From assembly GCF_002017865.1 (NCBI RefSeq), contig NZ_MTJN01000002.1, positions 2,728,001 through 2,792,000 on the forward strand: a stretch of DNA of 64,000 nt, in the 5' to 3' direction. Shown here one piece after another: positions 26,984-35,708 of this stretch. This DNA comes from Rhodoferax fermentans (GTDB lineage: Bacteria; Pseudomonadota; Gammaproteobacteria; Burkholderiales; Burkholderiaceae_C). The position numbers and the translations under genes were made by a program. Positions within the stretch are counted from its first letter, which is position 1; each line of letters begins with the position of its first letter. The notes under the pieces are model-generated. The model ran no database searches. It was not told the DNA's origin and saw only the letters and a program-made list of their open reading frames with translations.

Positions 26984-28576
26984 ATGCCAACAAGCGCGCT
27001 CACCGGTAGCCAACCCGGCACGACCTATGTCAGCATGGGTCAGCTCAAACCTCTGAAGATCAGGCTTGAATCGGCCTCAAACGGTGCTGGCTGCGGTACC
27101 ACCGGTGGGGAGGGCAAGGCCAGTTGTGGCTCGTCCGACGGTCCGCAGGACATGCCGGCCGAGGTCTGGGACAAGGTCAAGAACCACCCCTGTTACTCCG
27201 AGGAAGCCCACCACCACTTTGCCCGCATGCATGTAGCGGTGGCGCCAGCCTGCAATATCCAGTGTAATTACTGCAACCGCAAATACGACTGCAGCAACGA
27301 GTCGCGCCCGGGTGTGGTGTCGCAAAAGCTCACGCCCGAGCAGGCGGTGAAGAAGGTGGTGGCGGTGGCCAGCGCCATCCCGCAGATGACGGTGCTGGGT
27401 ATTGCTGGCCCGGGTGACGCGCTGGCCAATCCGAAGAAGACCTTTGACACCATGCGCATGCTCACAGCGAGGGCACCCGACATCAAGCTGTGTCTCTCGA
27501 CCAACGGGCTGGCCTTGCCCGACCTGGTGGACGAAATCTGCAAACACAACATTGACCACGTGACGATCACCATCAACATGGTGGACCCCGAGATCGGCGC
27601 CAAGATTTACCCCTGGATTTTCTGGAACCACAAACGGCTGACCGGCATCGAGGCCGCTACCGTGTTGCACCAGCGCCAGATGCTGGGCCTGGAGATGCTC
27701 ACCGCACGTGGTGTGCTCACCAAGGTCAACTCTGTGCTGATCCCCGGCATCAATGACCAGCATTTGATGGATGTGAACCGCGAGGTGAAGAAACGTGGCG
27801 CCTTCCTGCACAACATCATGCCGCTGATCTCCGAGCCCGAACACGGCACGGTGTTTGGCCTGACCGGCCAGCGTGGCCCCAGTGCCCAGGAACTCAAAGC
27901 CGTGCAGGATGCCTGCATGGGCGGCGCCAACCTGATGCGCCACTGCCGCCAGTGCCGCGCCGACGCGGTGGGCCTGCTCGGTGAAGACCGCAGCGACGAG
28001 TTCACCCTCGACAAGCTCGACGACATGGAGGACGTGGTCTACGACCTGGAAAAACGCAAGGCCTACCAGGACAAGGTCGAGCAGGAGCGCAGTGCCCAGC
28101 AGGCCGCCAAACAGCAGGCGCTGGCGGCGGCCAGTGCGCTGCAGGCCTCGCAGGACCTCAAGGTGCTGGTGGCCGTGGCCACCAAGGGCGGCGGGCGTGT
28201 CAACGAACATTTTGGCCATGTGACCGAATTCCAGGTCTATGAGGTCTCTGCCGCCAAGGCCCATTTTGTGGGGCACCGGCGGGTGGACCAGTACTGCCAG
28301 GGTGGCGCCGGTGACGACGAGCAACTGCCTTCGGTGGTGCGTGCCATCAACGACTGCCATGCGGTGCTGGTGGCCAAGATCGGCGCCTGCCCGCGTGACG
28401 AATTGATGTTGGCGGGCGTCGAGCCGGTGGACGCTTATGTCGGTGAATTCATCGAAAAAGCCGCGCTTGACTGGTTCAACGACTACCGCGCCCGGGTGGC
28501 CAGTGGCGCCGTGTTGCACCAGCACCGTGGTGACGCCGCCATCCGCCAGGGCGCCTACACCGCACTGGCCGCCTAA
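26984..28576 (+). CDS. nifB: FeMo-cofactor core (NifB-co) synthase NifB
   Basis: A 530-residue radical SAM enzyme that fuses two 4Fe-4S clusters into the 8Fe-9S-C NifB-co. The SAM-cluster motif is C90-X3-C94-X2-C97 (CNIQCNYC), and further cysteines occur in NRKYDC and [10 protein letters not shown]. After a linker (about 360-385) a NifX-type domain follows ([21 protein letters not shown]) from about residue 390. The ATG at 26984 is chosen for its AAGGG 7 bases upstream; 26969 is an alternative. It is the first gene of a 13-gene nif operon. Confidence 0.97.
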   Translation: MPTSALTGSQPGTTYVSMGQLKPLKIRLESASNGAGCGTTGGEGKASCGSSDGPQDMPAEVWDKVKNHPCYSEEAHHHFARMHVAVAPACNIQCNYCNRKYDCSNESRPGVVSQKLTPEQAVKKVVAVASAIPQMTVLGIAGPGDALANPKKTFDTMRMLTARAPDIKLCLSTNGLALPDLVDEICKHNIDHVTITINMVDPEIGAKIYPWIFWNHKRLTGIEAATVLHQRQMLGLEMLTARGVLTKVNSVLIPGINDQHLMDVNREVKKRGAFLHNIMPLISEPEHGTVFGLTGQRGPSAQELKAVQDACMGGANLMRHCRQCRADAVGLLGEDRSDEFTLDKLDDMEDVVYDLEKRKAYQDKVEQERSAQQAAKQQALAAASALQASQDLKVLVAVATKGGGRVNEHFGHVTEFQVYEVSAAKAHFVGHRRVDQYCQGGAGDDEQLPSVVRAINDCHAVLVAKIGACPRDELMLAGVEPVDAYVGEFIEKAALDWFNDYRARVASGAVLHQHRGDAAIRQGAYTALAA

Positions 28577-28611
28577 CTTTTTTCATTAGCCAACCCGACA
28601 GGAGATTAGCC

Positions 28612-28806
28612 ATGACCCACAAGATCAACACCGACATCTGCACCTCGTGTGACGCCTGCGAGCCGGTGTGCCCCAACGCCGCCATCCGCGTCAAGAGTGG
28701 CATCTACGCGATTGACCCCAAGAAGTGCAACGACTGCGAAAGCCACTTTGACGACCCGCAGTGTGTGGCCATCTGTCCGGTGGACGACTGTATCACCGAA
28801 GTCTGA
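28612..28806 (+). CDS. fdxN: 2[4Fe-4S] ferredoxin FdxN
   Basis: A 64-residue ferredoxin with two 4Fe-4S motifs. C10-X2-C13-X2-C16-X3-C20 forms the first, and C39-X2-C42-X8-C51-X3-C55 the second, with the extended loop typical of nif-associated FdxN. It is a low-potential donor to nitrogenase reductase or to NifB. GGAG precedes the ATG. It directly follows nifB (35 bp). Confidence 0.95.
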   Translation: MTHKINTDICTSCDACEPVCPNAAIRVKSGIYAIDPKKCNDCESHFDDPQCVAICPVDDCITEV

Positions 28807-28833
28807 TTCCCTTTCTCTGAAAGCACCCCCGCC

Positions 28834-29238
28834 ATGTTGCCAAACCTCACCGTCACCCCTGCTGCAGCGAAATTCATCAACCGTGTTGTGCGCTTCTCTG
28901 GCCTGGGCACAGGCGCAGGCCTGCGGCTGGCGGTCAAGCCGGGTGGCTGCTCCGGCTACTCCAGCGACTTCAGCGCCCAGCTGGCACCCGCTGCCGACGA
29001 GCAGCTTTGTGAGGTGGGCGGTGTGCGCCTGTTTCTGGCGGCTGAGAGCCGTTTGTTGCTCAATGGCCTGACCATGGATTTCATCGAGACCGCCACCGAG
29101 TCGGGACTGAGTTTCATCGACCCCAACAAGGAGGCCTGCGCCTGCAGCAGCGCGGGCGCCCCTCAGGCGGGTGTGACACACATCAACATCAGCGCGATTG
29201 GCCGGGGTCGCCCGGTGGCGCCTGTGCTGCCGTCCTGA
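28834..29238 (+). CDS. Nif-specific A-type Fe-S carrier (IscA-nif/HesB-like)
   Basis: A 134-residue HesB/IscA protein with GGCSGYSSDF and a C-terminal CACSS replacing the usual CGCG pair. The tail after it (about 25 residues) is extended. This variant motif is typical of A-type proteins placed beside nifB, thought to deliver clusters to NifB. It is a third A-type protein besides the two in the isc set. Confidence 0.88.
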   Translation: MLPNLTVTPAAAKFINRVVRFSGLGTGAGLRLAVKPGGCSGYSSDFSAQLAPAADEQLCEVGGVRLFLAAESRLLLNGLTMDFIETATESGLSFIDPNKEACACSSAGAPQAGVTHINISAIGRGRPVAPVLPS

Positions 29239-29254
29239 CGGCGGCTCCAGCACC

Positions 29255-29818
29255 ATGCCTGCGGACCGCCTGCAGTTTGCCAATGACCTGGCGGCTTTTG
29301 CCGACGGGGTCATTGGTGGCGGCCTGAGCCCGCAGGTGGAGGCACTGATCACCGAGGCAGGGCGTTGCCGCGACAAGCCACAACAGGCCCTGGCTCTGCT
29401 GGAGCAGGCGCGTGCCGCTGCACCCCGCCACCCGGCCCCGGTGATCGCCTTGTATCGCTACTATTTTTATAGTCATCAGCTCAATCAGGCCAAGGGCATG
29501 GGTGAGAATGCCTTGGCCATTGCGCGCACCGCACTGGGGCCAGACTTTGGCGATGTGCCGCCCGGTGACGAGGCCACCCGGCACAACGCTGCGGTGCGTT
29601 TTTACCTGTTCACCCTCAAGGGGCTGGCCTACCTCAACCTGCGCCTGGATGAGCTGGACGAGGCCCGGCTGATGCTGGGTGAGTTGCGCCGCCTGGACCC
29701 GCAAGACCATGTGGGTGCGGCCCTGTTGTGGCATGTGTTGAGCCGCCATGAACACGGCACCCCGCTGGATGCTCCAGCCGACTACCCGCTGCGTGGCTGG
29801 GGGAGTGCCACCCCATGA
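29255..29818 (+). CDS. TPR-like nif-operon protein, function unknown
   Basis: A 187-residue helical protein from MPADRLQF. Tandem helix pairs of TPR type are visible: PQQALALLEQARAAAPRHPAPVIALYRYYFYSHQLNQAKGMGENALAIARTAL, then a second repeat near DELDEARLMLGELRRLDPQDHVGAAL. It is probably a protein-protein adaptor. It overlaps the next gene by 4 bp, so it is co-translated with the LRV Fe-S protein. Similar proteins sit near nifB in other diazotrophs, but no role is known to me. Confidence 0.7.
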   Translation: MPADRLQFANDLAAFADGVIGGGLSPQVEALITEAGRCRDKPQQALALLEQARAAAPRHPAPVIALYRYYFYSHQLNQAKGMGENALAIARTALGPDFGDVPPGDEATRHNAAVRFYLFTLKGLAYLNLRLDELDEARLMLGELRRLDPQDHVGAALLWHVLSRHEHGTPLDAPADYPLRGWGSATP

Positions 29819-30651
29819 GCTTGCTGCTGAGCCCCACCCCCCACACCGAGGCCGCAGACAGCGCACACCTGTCCGACAACGACATCGCGCCACAGGATTG
29901 GCAAGGTGGGCCGATCCACTGTGCCGCGTGCGAGTTTGTGGCGCTGCGCTCTTTGCCACACCGGCAGGGTTGTGCACTGGGTCACGCCTGTATGCAGGAT
30001 GTGTATGCGCGGCGTATTGACCGCTTTTTCCGTTGGCATCCTGAGCTGGCCGATGGGCAGCTGGCGCACCCCTACTTCGAGGTGCGGGCGATTGCGGCGC
30101 GTTATGTCAGTGTGTTCCGGCTGGGTGCCCTGGTGGATGACCCCGATGAAACTGTGCGCATGCAGGTGGCGATGCGCCTGCCATTGACCCAGCTGGCGCG
30201 GCTGGCTGATGACCCGCACCGCGAGGTCCGCATCCGGGTCGCGCATCGGCTGCCGGCGGCTGAACTGGCGCGTGTGCGCCATGACCCCGACTACGGTGTG
30301 CGTGAGCGGGTGGCACAGCGGCTGCCGCTGGCGATTTTGCCCACCATGGTCCATGACCCCGATCGCTCGGTGCGCCTGTGTGTGGCGCAGCGCCTGGCCA
30401 TGCCGGCCCTGCTGCGTATGGTCGACGATGCCGAGCCAGAGGTGCGCCGTGTGGTGGCTGAGCGTCTGCCGGTGCCGCTGTTGTTTCAACTGGTACACGA
30501 CACCGACTGGCGCGTGCGCTGGGAGGTCGCCCAGCGCGCCGATCCCGCGCTGTTACAGCAGCTGCAGGACGACCCGGACGAGGAGGTCCGCGCTGCCGTG
30601 AAGGCACGCTGCAAGGTGGTACGGGTAATTGAGGGGCTTGACCATGGCTGA
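29815..30651 (+). CDS. Leucine-rich-repeat-variant (LRV) protein with N-terminal 4Fe-4S cluster
   Basis: A 278-residue protein of the type first described from Azotobacter vinelandii. The N-terminal cluster ligands are C36-X2-C39, C53 and C59. From about residue 65 a superhelix of about eight 24-residue LRV repeats follows, with recurrent DDPxxxVRxxVAxRLP units such as DDPHREVRIRVAHRLP and HDPDRSVRLCVAQRLA. The function is unknown; the repeats suggest a docking surface, the cluster suggests redox or oxygen sensing. It overlaps both flanking genes, deep inside the nifB operon. Confidence 0.9.
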   Translation: MSLLLSPTPHTEAADSAHLSDNDIAPQDWQGGPIHCAACEFVALRSLPHRQGCALGHACMQDVYARRIDRFFRWHPELADGQLAHPYFEVRAIAARYVSVFRLGALVDDPDETVRMQVAMRLPLTQLARLADDPHREVRIRVAHRLPAAELARVRHDPDYGVRERVAQRLPLAILPTMVHDPDRSVRLCVAQRLAMPALLRMVDDAEPEVRRVVAERLPVPLLFQLVHDTDWRVRWEVAQRADPALLQQLQDDPDEEVRAAVKARCKVVRVIEGLDHG

Positions 30652-31006
30652 CATCAACCGCGATGACGACGAGTTGGAAACCGCCTACCCGCCGCGTTTC
30701 AGTTTTGGCGAGCGGGTGGTCGCGCGTTCGGTGGTGCGCAACGACGGCACCTACCGGGGTTACGACATCGGTGACGTGCTGGTGCACAAGGGCGACATTG
30801 GTTATGTGAACAGCATCAACACCTTTTTGCAGCAGTACTACATCTACGCGGTGGACTTCATCGAGAGTGGTCACCGCGTGGGCATGCGTGCCAAGGAACT
30901 CTGCACCCTGGACAAGTTACCACCCGAGGTGCTGGCGCAATTGGGCGACAAAGCCGCCGCATTGGCCACCCTGGGCTCGGCCCAACCTCTGGAGGACACA
31001 CCATGA
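30644..31006 (+). CDS. nifZ: NifZ (first copy)
   Basis: A 120-residue protein with the NifZ core: PRFSFGERVVARSVVRNDGTYRGYDIGDVLVHKGDIGYV and YIYAVDFIESGHRVGMRAKEL. NifZ helps form the second P-cluster during MoFe protein maturation. The ATG at 30644 overlaps the LRV stop. A shorter NifZ follows immediately. Confidence 0.93.
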   Translation: MADINRDDDELETAYPPRFSFGERVVARSVVRNDGTYRGYDIGDVLVHKGDIGYVNSINTFLQQYYIYAVDFIESGHRVGMRAKELCTLDKLPPEVLAQLGDKAAALATLGSAQPLEDTP

Positions 31007-31296
31007 CTGAATCCAATTTGCCGGGTCTGGAACCGCGTGCCCCCGCCTACGCCTGGGGCCAGCGTGTGATTGCGCTGGACGATCTGGTCAACGACGGCAG
31101 TTATCCCGAGCGTGAACCTGATGCCTTGCTGGCTGCGCGTGGCACGGTGGGGGAGGTGGTCAACATCGGCCACGCACCCGAGCTCAATGAGCCGGTCTAC
31201 CTGGTGCAGTTTGCCGACTGTGTGGTGGGCTGCCTGGAGATCGAGCTGGTACCGGCCCCGCCGGGTCTGCTACCAGAAACCGAGGAGCCGGTGTGA
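31003..31296 (+). CDS. NifZ-domain protein (second copy)
   Basis: A 97-residue paralogue of the upstream NifZ: YAWGQRVIALDDLVNDGSYPE, GTVGEVVNIG, and LNEPVYLVQFADCVVGCLEIEL. It lacks the C-terminal extension. It overlaps its neighbours by 4 bp on each side. Tandem NifZ genes with different lengths suggest distinct P-cluster maturation steps or a heteromer; this is inference. Confidence 0.88.
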   Translation: MTESNLPGLEPRAPAYAWGQRVIALDDLVNDGSYPEREPDALLAARGTVGEVVNIGHAPELNEPVYLVQFADCVVGCLEIELVPAPPGLLPETEEPV

Positions 31297-31643
31297 CCAC
31301 CCACAGCGCGGTCAAGGCGGCGCCCGGGGCCCAGGTGCTGGACCTGATCCAGCTGCGCCTGCAGCGCGCCCTGCGCGAGCGCCAGCGCTATCGTTATGTC
31401 ACACCGCGTGTCACGACCCAAGGCGAGGGTTTTCTGATTCAAAGCCCTTGCTGCTCGCGCCATGTGGACCCGCAGGGTGGGGTAATCGACATTGCCTTGC
31501 TGATGCCCATGACTTGTGGCCACTGGAGCCTGAGTTCGCGCGACCATGCGATCCGTGCCTGGGTGCCGCAGCTGCAAGACCAGCCCTTGGAGGTCTTGCT
31601 GGAGGCGCTGTGTGTGGATACCGAGCGCGTCTTCTGGCTCTGA
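31293..31643 (+). CDS. DUF3024-like nif-operon protein
   Basis: A 116-residue protein starting at a GTG that overlaps the NifZ stop. Its core RERQRYRYVTPRVTTQGEGFLIQSPCCSRHVDPQGGVIDIALL has a CC pair and conserved His, suggesting metal binding, and ends with VDTERVFWL. I place it in the DUF3024-type family found in nif clusters with moderate confidence. Its function is unknown. Confidence 0.6.
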   Translation: MTTHSAVKAAPGAQVLDLIQLRLQRALRERQRYRYVTPRVTTQGEGFLIQSPCCSRHVDPQGGVIDIALLMPMTCGHWSLSSRDHAIRAWVPQLQDQPLEVLLEALCVDTERVFWL

Positions 31644-31662
31644 GGCCACGTCAGTTGCTGCC

Positions 31663-32808
31663 ATGATTTACCTTGACCACAACGCCACCACACCCCTGGC
31701 CCCCGGCGTCATCGCCGCCATGCTGCCGGTGATGACGGGTGTCTGGGCCAACAGCTCGTCACAACACGGCCCCGGGCAAGAGGCCAAACGGGTGCTGGCA
31801 ACCGCCCGTGCCACCGTGGCCCGGGTGCTGGGCTGCAAGCCGGTGGAGGTGATTTTCACCAGCGGCGCTACCGAATCCAACCACCTGGCGGTACGTGGTC
31901 TGCTGGCGGGTGCTGCGCCCGGCCGCCAGCGGGTGTTGTTCAGCCGTGTCGAGCACAGCGCGCACCTGCGTTTGGCCAAGGCCTTGGCGGCAGCCGGTGT
32001 AGAGGTTGATTTTTTCCCGGTGCTGCCCTGTGGCCAGCTCGATCTGGTGGCGGCCAAGGCGATGCTGGGCCCCGATGTGGCGCTGGTGTCCATGATGGCG
32101 GCCAACAACGAAACCGGTGTGTTGATGCCGGTGGCCGAGATGGCTGATCTGGCCCATGCGGCGGGCGCGCTGCTGCACCTGGATGCGACCCAGTTCATTG
32201 GCAAACTGCCTTTTGACTTTGTCCACTTCGGGGCCGATGCGGTGTCGCTGTCGGCCCACAAGTTCCGTGGTCCCAAGGGGGTAGGGGCGCTGCTGCTGCG
32301 TCAGGGGGCGCCGCTGGTGCCGCAAAGCCTGGGCAGCCAGGAGCGCGGTCGCCGGGGCGGCACCGAGAACCTGCCTGGGATTGTGGGCTTGGCCGCTGCG
32401 CTGGATTTACTGGGGGATCTGGCGGACGAGGCGGCGCGGGTGGCCCAGCTGCGCGACAGCCTGGAGGCTGGTTTGCAAAACGCCTTGCCAACCACCCATG
32501 TGTGGTGCCAGAGCCAAGCGCGCCTGCCCGGCACCAGTTATCTGCGTTTTGGCCACCTGTCGGTCGATGTGGTGCTGCAGCGCCTGGAGCGTCTGCATGT
32601 CGCCGCCTCCAGCGGTGCCGCATGTTCCTCGGGCGGCAGTGAGCCCTCCCATGTGTTGCGCGCCATGGGGGTGCCGGACGATGAGGCGCTGGCGGCCGTG
32701 CGGTTCTCTCTGGGTGCCACCACCACGCCGGAGGATGTGGCTTATGTGCTGCGCGAGTTGCCGCCGCTGCTGGCCCCGCTGTTGCAGGACGAACTGACGC
32801 TGACCTGA
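31663..32808 (+). CDS. nifS: Cysteine desulfurase NifS
   Basis: A 381-residue PLP enzyme providing sulfide for nitrogenase clusters. MIYLDHNATTPL opens it, the PLP lysine is in SLSAHKFRGPKG, and the catalytic cysteine is in SSGAACSSGGSEPSHVLRAMG. It is distinct from the IscS in the isc set. Earlier in-frame starts lie inside the preceding gene and are not homologous. There is no nifU next to it here, so the partner scaffold may be the IscU encoded at 19.5-20 kb or a NifU outside the window. Confidence 0.94.
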   Translation: MIYLDHNATTPLAPGVIAAMLPVMTGVWANSSSQHGPGQEAKRVLATARATVARVLGCKPVEVIFTSGATESNHLAVRGLLAGAAPGRQRVLFSRVEHSAHLRLAKALAAAGVEVDFFPVLPCGQLDLVAAKAMLGPDVALVSMMAANNETGVLMPVAEMADLAHAAGALLHLDATQFIGKLPFDFVHFGADAVSLSAHKFRGPKGVGALLLRQGAPLVPQSLGSQERGRRGGTENLPGIVGLAAALDLLGDLADEAARVAQLRDSLEAGLQNALPTTHVWCQSQARLPGTSYLRFGHLSVDVVLQRLERLHVAASSGAACSSGGSEPSHVLRAMGVPDDEALAAVRFSLGATTTPEDVAYVLRELPPLLAPLLQDELTLT

Positions 32809-32848
32809 AGCCCCTGAACCCTTTTCAAACCCACCAGGACCCACACCC

Positions 32849-33076
32849 ATGAAACTCATGATCCGCAAAGACAGCAAAGGCACGCTGACCGGTTATGTTG
32901 CCAAAAAAGACCTGGAGGAACCGATTGTGGCCATGGCCAATCCCGGCATGTGGGGAGGGGTGGTGACCCTGGGCAACGGTTGGCAGTTTGATCTGCCCGA
33001 GATGCCCGCCGACACCCCGCTGCCGATCACGGTCGAGGCGCGCCGCCTGGCCTTGACAGAAGACGCGGGTGATTGA
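32849..33076 (+). CDS. nifT: NifT/FixU family protein
   Basis: A 75-residue small protein with the NifT pattern KLMIRKDSKGTLTGYVAKKDLEE, GGVVTLGNGWQFDLPEM and a basic-acidic tail. Its role in nitrogenase maturation is unclear, and mutants elsewhere have little phenotype. It lies between nifS and a small unknown gene. Confidence 0.93.
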   Translation: MKLMIRKDSKGTLTGYVAKKDLEEPIVAMANPGMWGGVVTLGNGWQFDLPEMPADTPLPITVEARRLALTEDAGD

Positions 33077-33078
33077 CG

Positions 33079-33339
33079 ATGGCAATCACCCAGGACGATT
33101 TACACAGCGCCGCGCAGCTGTTGGCCTCGGCCACCAGTGTGCGCGAGGCAGCAGCCAGCTGGCGCGCCAGCCACCCCGAGCAGCGTGTGGTGGTGGTTGA
33201 TGCGATGGACATGCGGGGTGAAACCGCTGCGCTGCGCTGTGGTGCGCGCAGCATCTACCTGGCCACCTCCAACGGGCATTGCTGGAGCACCACCGCGCAG
33301 CCCGAAGAGGCCACCGCGTTGATCCTGACGCAGGACTGA
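33079..33339 (+). CDS. Small nif-operon protein of unknown function (possibly DUF6129)
   Basis: An 86-residue protein from the ATG at 33079. It is predicted alpha/beta: a helical N-terminus (QDDLHSAAQLLASATSVREAAASW) then RVVVVDAMDMRGETAALRCGARSIYLATSNGHCW. Similar short genes follow nifT in betaproteobacterial nif clusters. I do not know a function. Confidence 0.6.
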   Translation: MAITQDDLHSAAQLLASATSVREAAASWRASHPEQRVVVVDAMDMRGETAALRCGARSIYLATSNGHCWSTTAQPEEATALILTQD

Positions 33340-33347
33340 GCTGCACC

Positions 33348-34508
33348 ATGGACATCGACGTCATCGCCCTGTTTGAGCCCGACTGTGGCGCGCGTGAACA
33401 CGATCTGGTGCGCGCGGTGCTGCAGTCTGGCTGCTGGGGGGACGGCCCGATGGTGCAGGCGTTTGAGTCGGCCTTTGCGACCTGGGTTGGGCGCCAACAC
33501 GCGGTGGCGGTGGGCAGCGGCACCTTGGGCTGCTGGATCAGCCTGCGTGCGTTGGGCATTGGCCCGGGTGATGAGGTGATCTGCACCGCCCACACCTGGC
33601 ACCAGGTGGCGCAGGCCATCACCTTGGCTGGCGCCACGCCGGTGTTTGCCGAGATCAACTACTGGACTGGTTGCCTGAGCCCCGACAAAGCCGCGCTCAA
33701 GATCAGTCCCTACACCCGCGCCATCTTGGCCGGTAACACCAACGGCCACCCAGCGGCTTGGCAGGCGCTGCGCCAGCTGGCAGATGCGCATGGTCTGGCT
33801 CTGATCGAAGACAGCACCGAGGCCTTGGGCTCGCGTTACCAGTGCCAAAGTGTGGGCACGTTTGGGGATGTGTCGGTGTTTGATTTCTCAGTACCCTGCG
33901 CCCTGTGTACTGGTGAGGGCGGCATGCTGGTCACCGACAACGACGCGTTGGTGCATGAGCTGCGTTACCTGCGCCAGCGTCGGCTGGTCGACCGGGCCTC
34001 GGTGTCGGTCGGCGCGCGGGTGCCGCTGCAGGCGGGTATGAGTGAACTCACCGCCGCACTCGGTCTGGCGCAACTGTCCACGCTGGATGATCGGCTGACT
34101 GCGCGCCAGCAGGTGGTGGCCTGGTACCACGAGCAGATGCAAAGTTTTGAAGGCATCAAGCCGCCCTACATCGGGCAGGACGTGGGCGAAGTGCACTGGA
34201 TGCTCTACGTGGTGCACCTGGGTAAACGTTTCTCGGGCAGCACACGCGCCCAGATGATGGATGACCTGCTGTCCTGCGGCATCGAGTCTGCCGCCTACAG
34301 CCACCCGCTGCACCAGCAGTTTTATTACATGAACACGAGCGAGACCACCGGGCAGCCGCGTGGTCTGCTGATCGACACCGAACGTATCGGCGACCGCGCG
34401 CTGGCGCTGCCTCTGCACACTGGGCTGGACGAAGAACAGGTGCAGTACATCGTCAAAACCCTTAAAGATACCGCTTCCAACGTAGGAGCCGGTGCGGCGA
34501 TCTATTGA
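33348..34508 (+). CDS. DegT/DnrJ-family aminotransferase-fold protein lacking the PLP lysine
   Basis: A 386-residue fold-type I PLP protein of the DegT/DnrJ/EryC1/StrS family. GSGTLGCWISLRALGIGPGDEV and AHTWH at about 56-85 are the cofactor-phosphate region, and the PLP-ring aspartate is D155 (EDSTEALGS). Before GEGG (189-192) the family has Lys at the internal aldimine position. Here the segment reads FSVPCALCTGEGG with Cys184 at that place. It may be a non-transaminating PLP enzyme or a PLP-free structural paralogue. It is encoded in the nifB operon between small nif genes and a SIR2-like gene. Substrate unknown. Confidence 0.75.
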   Translation: MDIDVIALFEPDCGAREHDLVRAVLQSGCWGDGPMVQAFESAFATWVGRQHAVAVGSGTLGCWISLRALGIGPGDEVICTAHTWHQVAQAITLAGATPVFAEINYWTGCLSPDKAALKISPYTRAILAGNTNGHPAAWQALRQLADAHGLALIEDSTEALGSRYQCQSVGTFGDVSVFDFSVPCALCTGEGGMLVTDNDALVHELRYLRQRRLVDRASVSVGARVPLQAGMSELTAALGLAQLSTLDDRLTARQQVVAWYHEQMQSFEGIKPPYIGQDVGEVHWMLYVVHLGKRFSGSTRAQMMDDLLSCGIESAAYSHPLHQQFYYMNTSETTGQPRGLLIDTERIGDRALALPLHTGLDEEQVQYIVKTLKDTASNVGAGAAIY

Positions 34509-34719
34509 TGAACACCCCCGTTGCTTGCTCGCTGCGCGTATGCGCTGGGGGACGCAGTCACAGCCTGCGTCACTGCAGGCACGTCCAAACCTGCGCAGGC
34601 AGGTTTGGAGCCGCGGCCTTCAGCCCCCTCAGGGGGGCAATGCCAGCGGCCTGGCAAAGCCAGTTCCGCGGCATTTCTGGCTGAGATGCCTCCCCTGACA
34701 CGACTACTGAAAGTACTTT
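34509..34719. other. Intergenic spacer with hairpin inside the nifB operon
   Basis: This 211-bp gap is the longest in the nifB operon. It holds a perfect 10-bp stem CCAAACCTGC / GCAGGTTTGG around GCAG (34585-34608) and further GC-rich pairing (CCCCCTCAGGGGGG near 34622). No T-run follows. It may attenuate or process the transcript before the SIR2-like gene. Confidence 0.5.
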
Positions 34720-35559
34720 ATGACTGATCTGATCAACGACATTGCCAGCCAACTGGCCACCGGCGCGGTCATCCCCTACATGGGGCCAGAGATGTTGTCC
34801 TTGTGCCAGGACGTGGCGGTGCCGAAAACGCCGTTGGCGCTGGCCGAGAGCATGACGGCCAAGGTCAGCGTGCCGCACAAGATACGCAAGCGCCTGACCC
34901 AAACCGCGCAGTTCATCGAGAACTTCAAACACCGCAAGTCGGTGGTGCATCTGATGAACGAGGCTTTTGCCACCACACCCAGCCCCTCGGTCCTGCAGCT
35001 GGCGCTGGCCAGCAGTGGCGCCAAGCTGTGGGTGGACACTTGGTACGACGACAGTTTTGCCGCCGCGCTGGTGCAGAGCAAACAACCTTGGGTGCAGGTG
35101 CAGGGGCTGTCGCAGTCAGAACATTTTGGCCAATGGACCGGTGCCTATGCGGCCGACGGCACACCGCTGGCTGAGTTATCAGAGGCGCCCGGGCGTCTGC
35201 TCTACAAACCCTGGGGGGCACACAGCCCGGCAGGCAACTATCTGGTGTCGGACAGCGACTATGTCGAGGTGCTGACCGAGATCGACATCCAGACACCGAT
35301 CCCGCCCCAGGTGCAGGCCTGGCGCAGCGGGCGCCACTTTCTGTTTCTGGGCTGCCGTTTTGACGACCAGCTGACCCGCTCGTTTGCACGCCAGATCATG
35401 AAACGCTCCAGCGACCAGCATTGGGCGGTGTTGCCAAACGAGCCGACCCGCATGGAAGCGCGTTTTCTGGCCGAGCAGAGCATCATCCGTATCCCGATGC
35501 CGCTGGCCGAGTTTGCGCCGCTGCTGATCGGCGCGATGCAGCCTAGCGTGGCTGCGTGA
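34720..35559 (+). CDS. SIR2-like domain protein at the end of the nifB operon
   Basis: A 279-residue protein that I assign tentatively to the SIR2-like superfamily. The N-terminal ATGAVIPYMGPEML is the glycine-rich NAD-site-like segment. LWVDTWYDDSF lies in the middle, and FLFLGCRFDDQLTRSFARQIMKRS in the C-terminal third resembles SIR2-like proteins. The classical catalytic HG motif of deacetylases is not evident. Similar genes occur in other nif clusters. Possible roles are NAD-linked regulation or modification of nitrogenase, all untested. Confidence 0.6.
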   Translation: MTDLINDIASQLATGAVIPYMGPEMLSLCQDVAVPKTPLALAESMTAKVSVPHKIRKRLTQTAQFIENFKHRKSVVHLMNEAFATTPSPSVLQLALASSGAKLWVDTWYDDSFAAALVQSKQPWVQVQGLSQSEHFGQWTGAYAADGTPLAELSEAPGRLLYKPWGAHSPAGNYLVSDSDYVEVLTEIDIQTPIPPQVQAWRSGRHFLFLGCRFDDQLTRSFARQIMKRSSDQHWAVLPNEPTRMEARFLAEQSIIRIPMPLAEFAPLLIGAMQPSVAA

Positions 35560-35619
35560 GGCCCTGCGACGCTTTTTGATCCAGCCACACACCGGGCGCC
35601 TCCATCGGGATCATTTTGA

Positions 35620-35680
35620 GAAAATAGGCCTCTGGCCCAATATCTAAAAGGGCTGATAGCTCTGTTTTCTAGAGCATCCT
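35620..35680. repeat. Dispersed repeat, copy 6 (degenerate)
   Basis: It reads GGCCTCTGGCCCAATATC, then AAAAGGGCTGATAGCT and TTTTCTAGAGCATC. The right arm and flanks match the family; the left arm is altered to GGCCC. It lies between the SIR2-like gene and the MFS gene, which converge here, so it may serve as a bidirectional transcript end. Confidence 0.6.
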
Positions 35681-35708
35681 GGGCTGCCTTGTTGCCTGGC
35701 GCCAGTTG

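Noticed and set aside
27077..28525. Very long open frame antisense to nifB (and similar ones opposite leuA and the GGDEF gene)
   Set aside because: High-GC codon bias opens the opposite frame; the translated products are His/Gln-rich with no domain, while the sense genes are certain.
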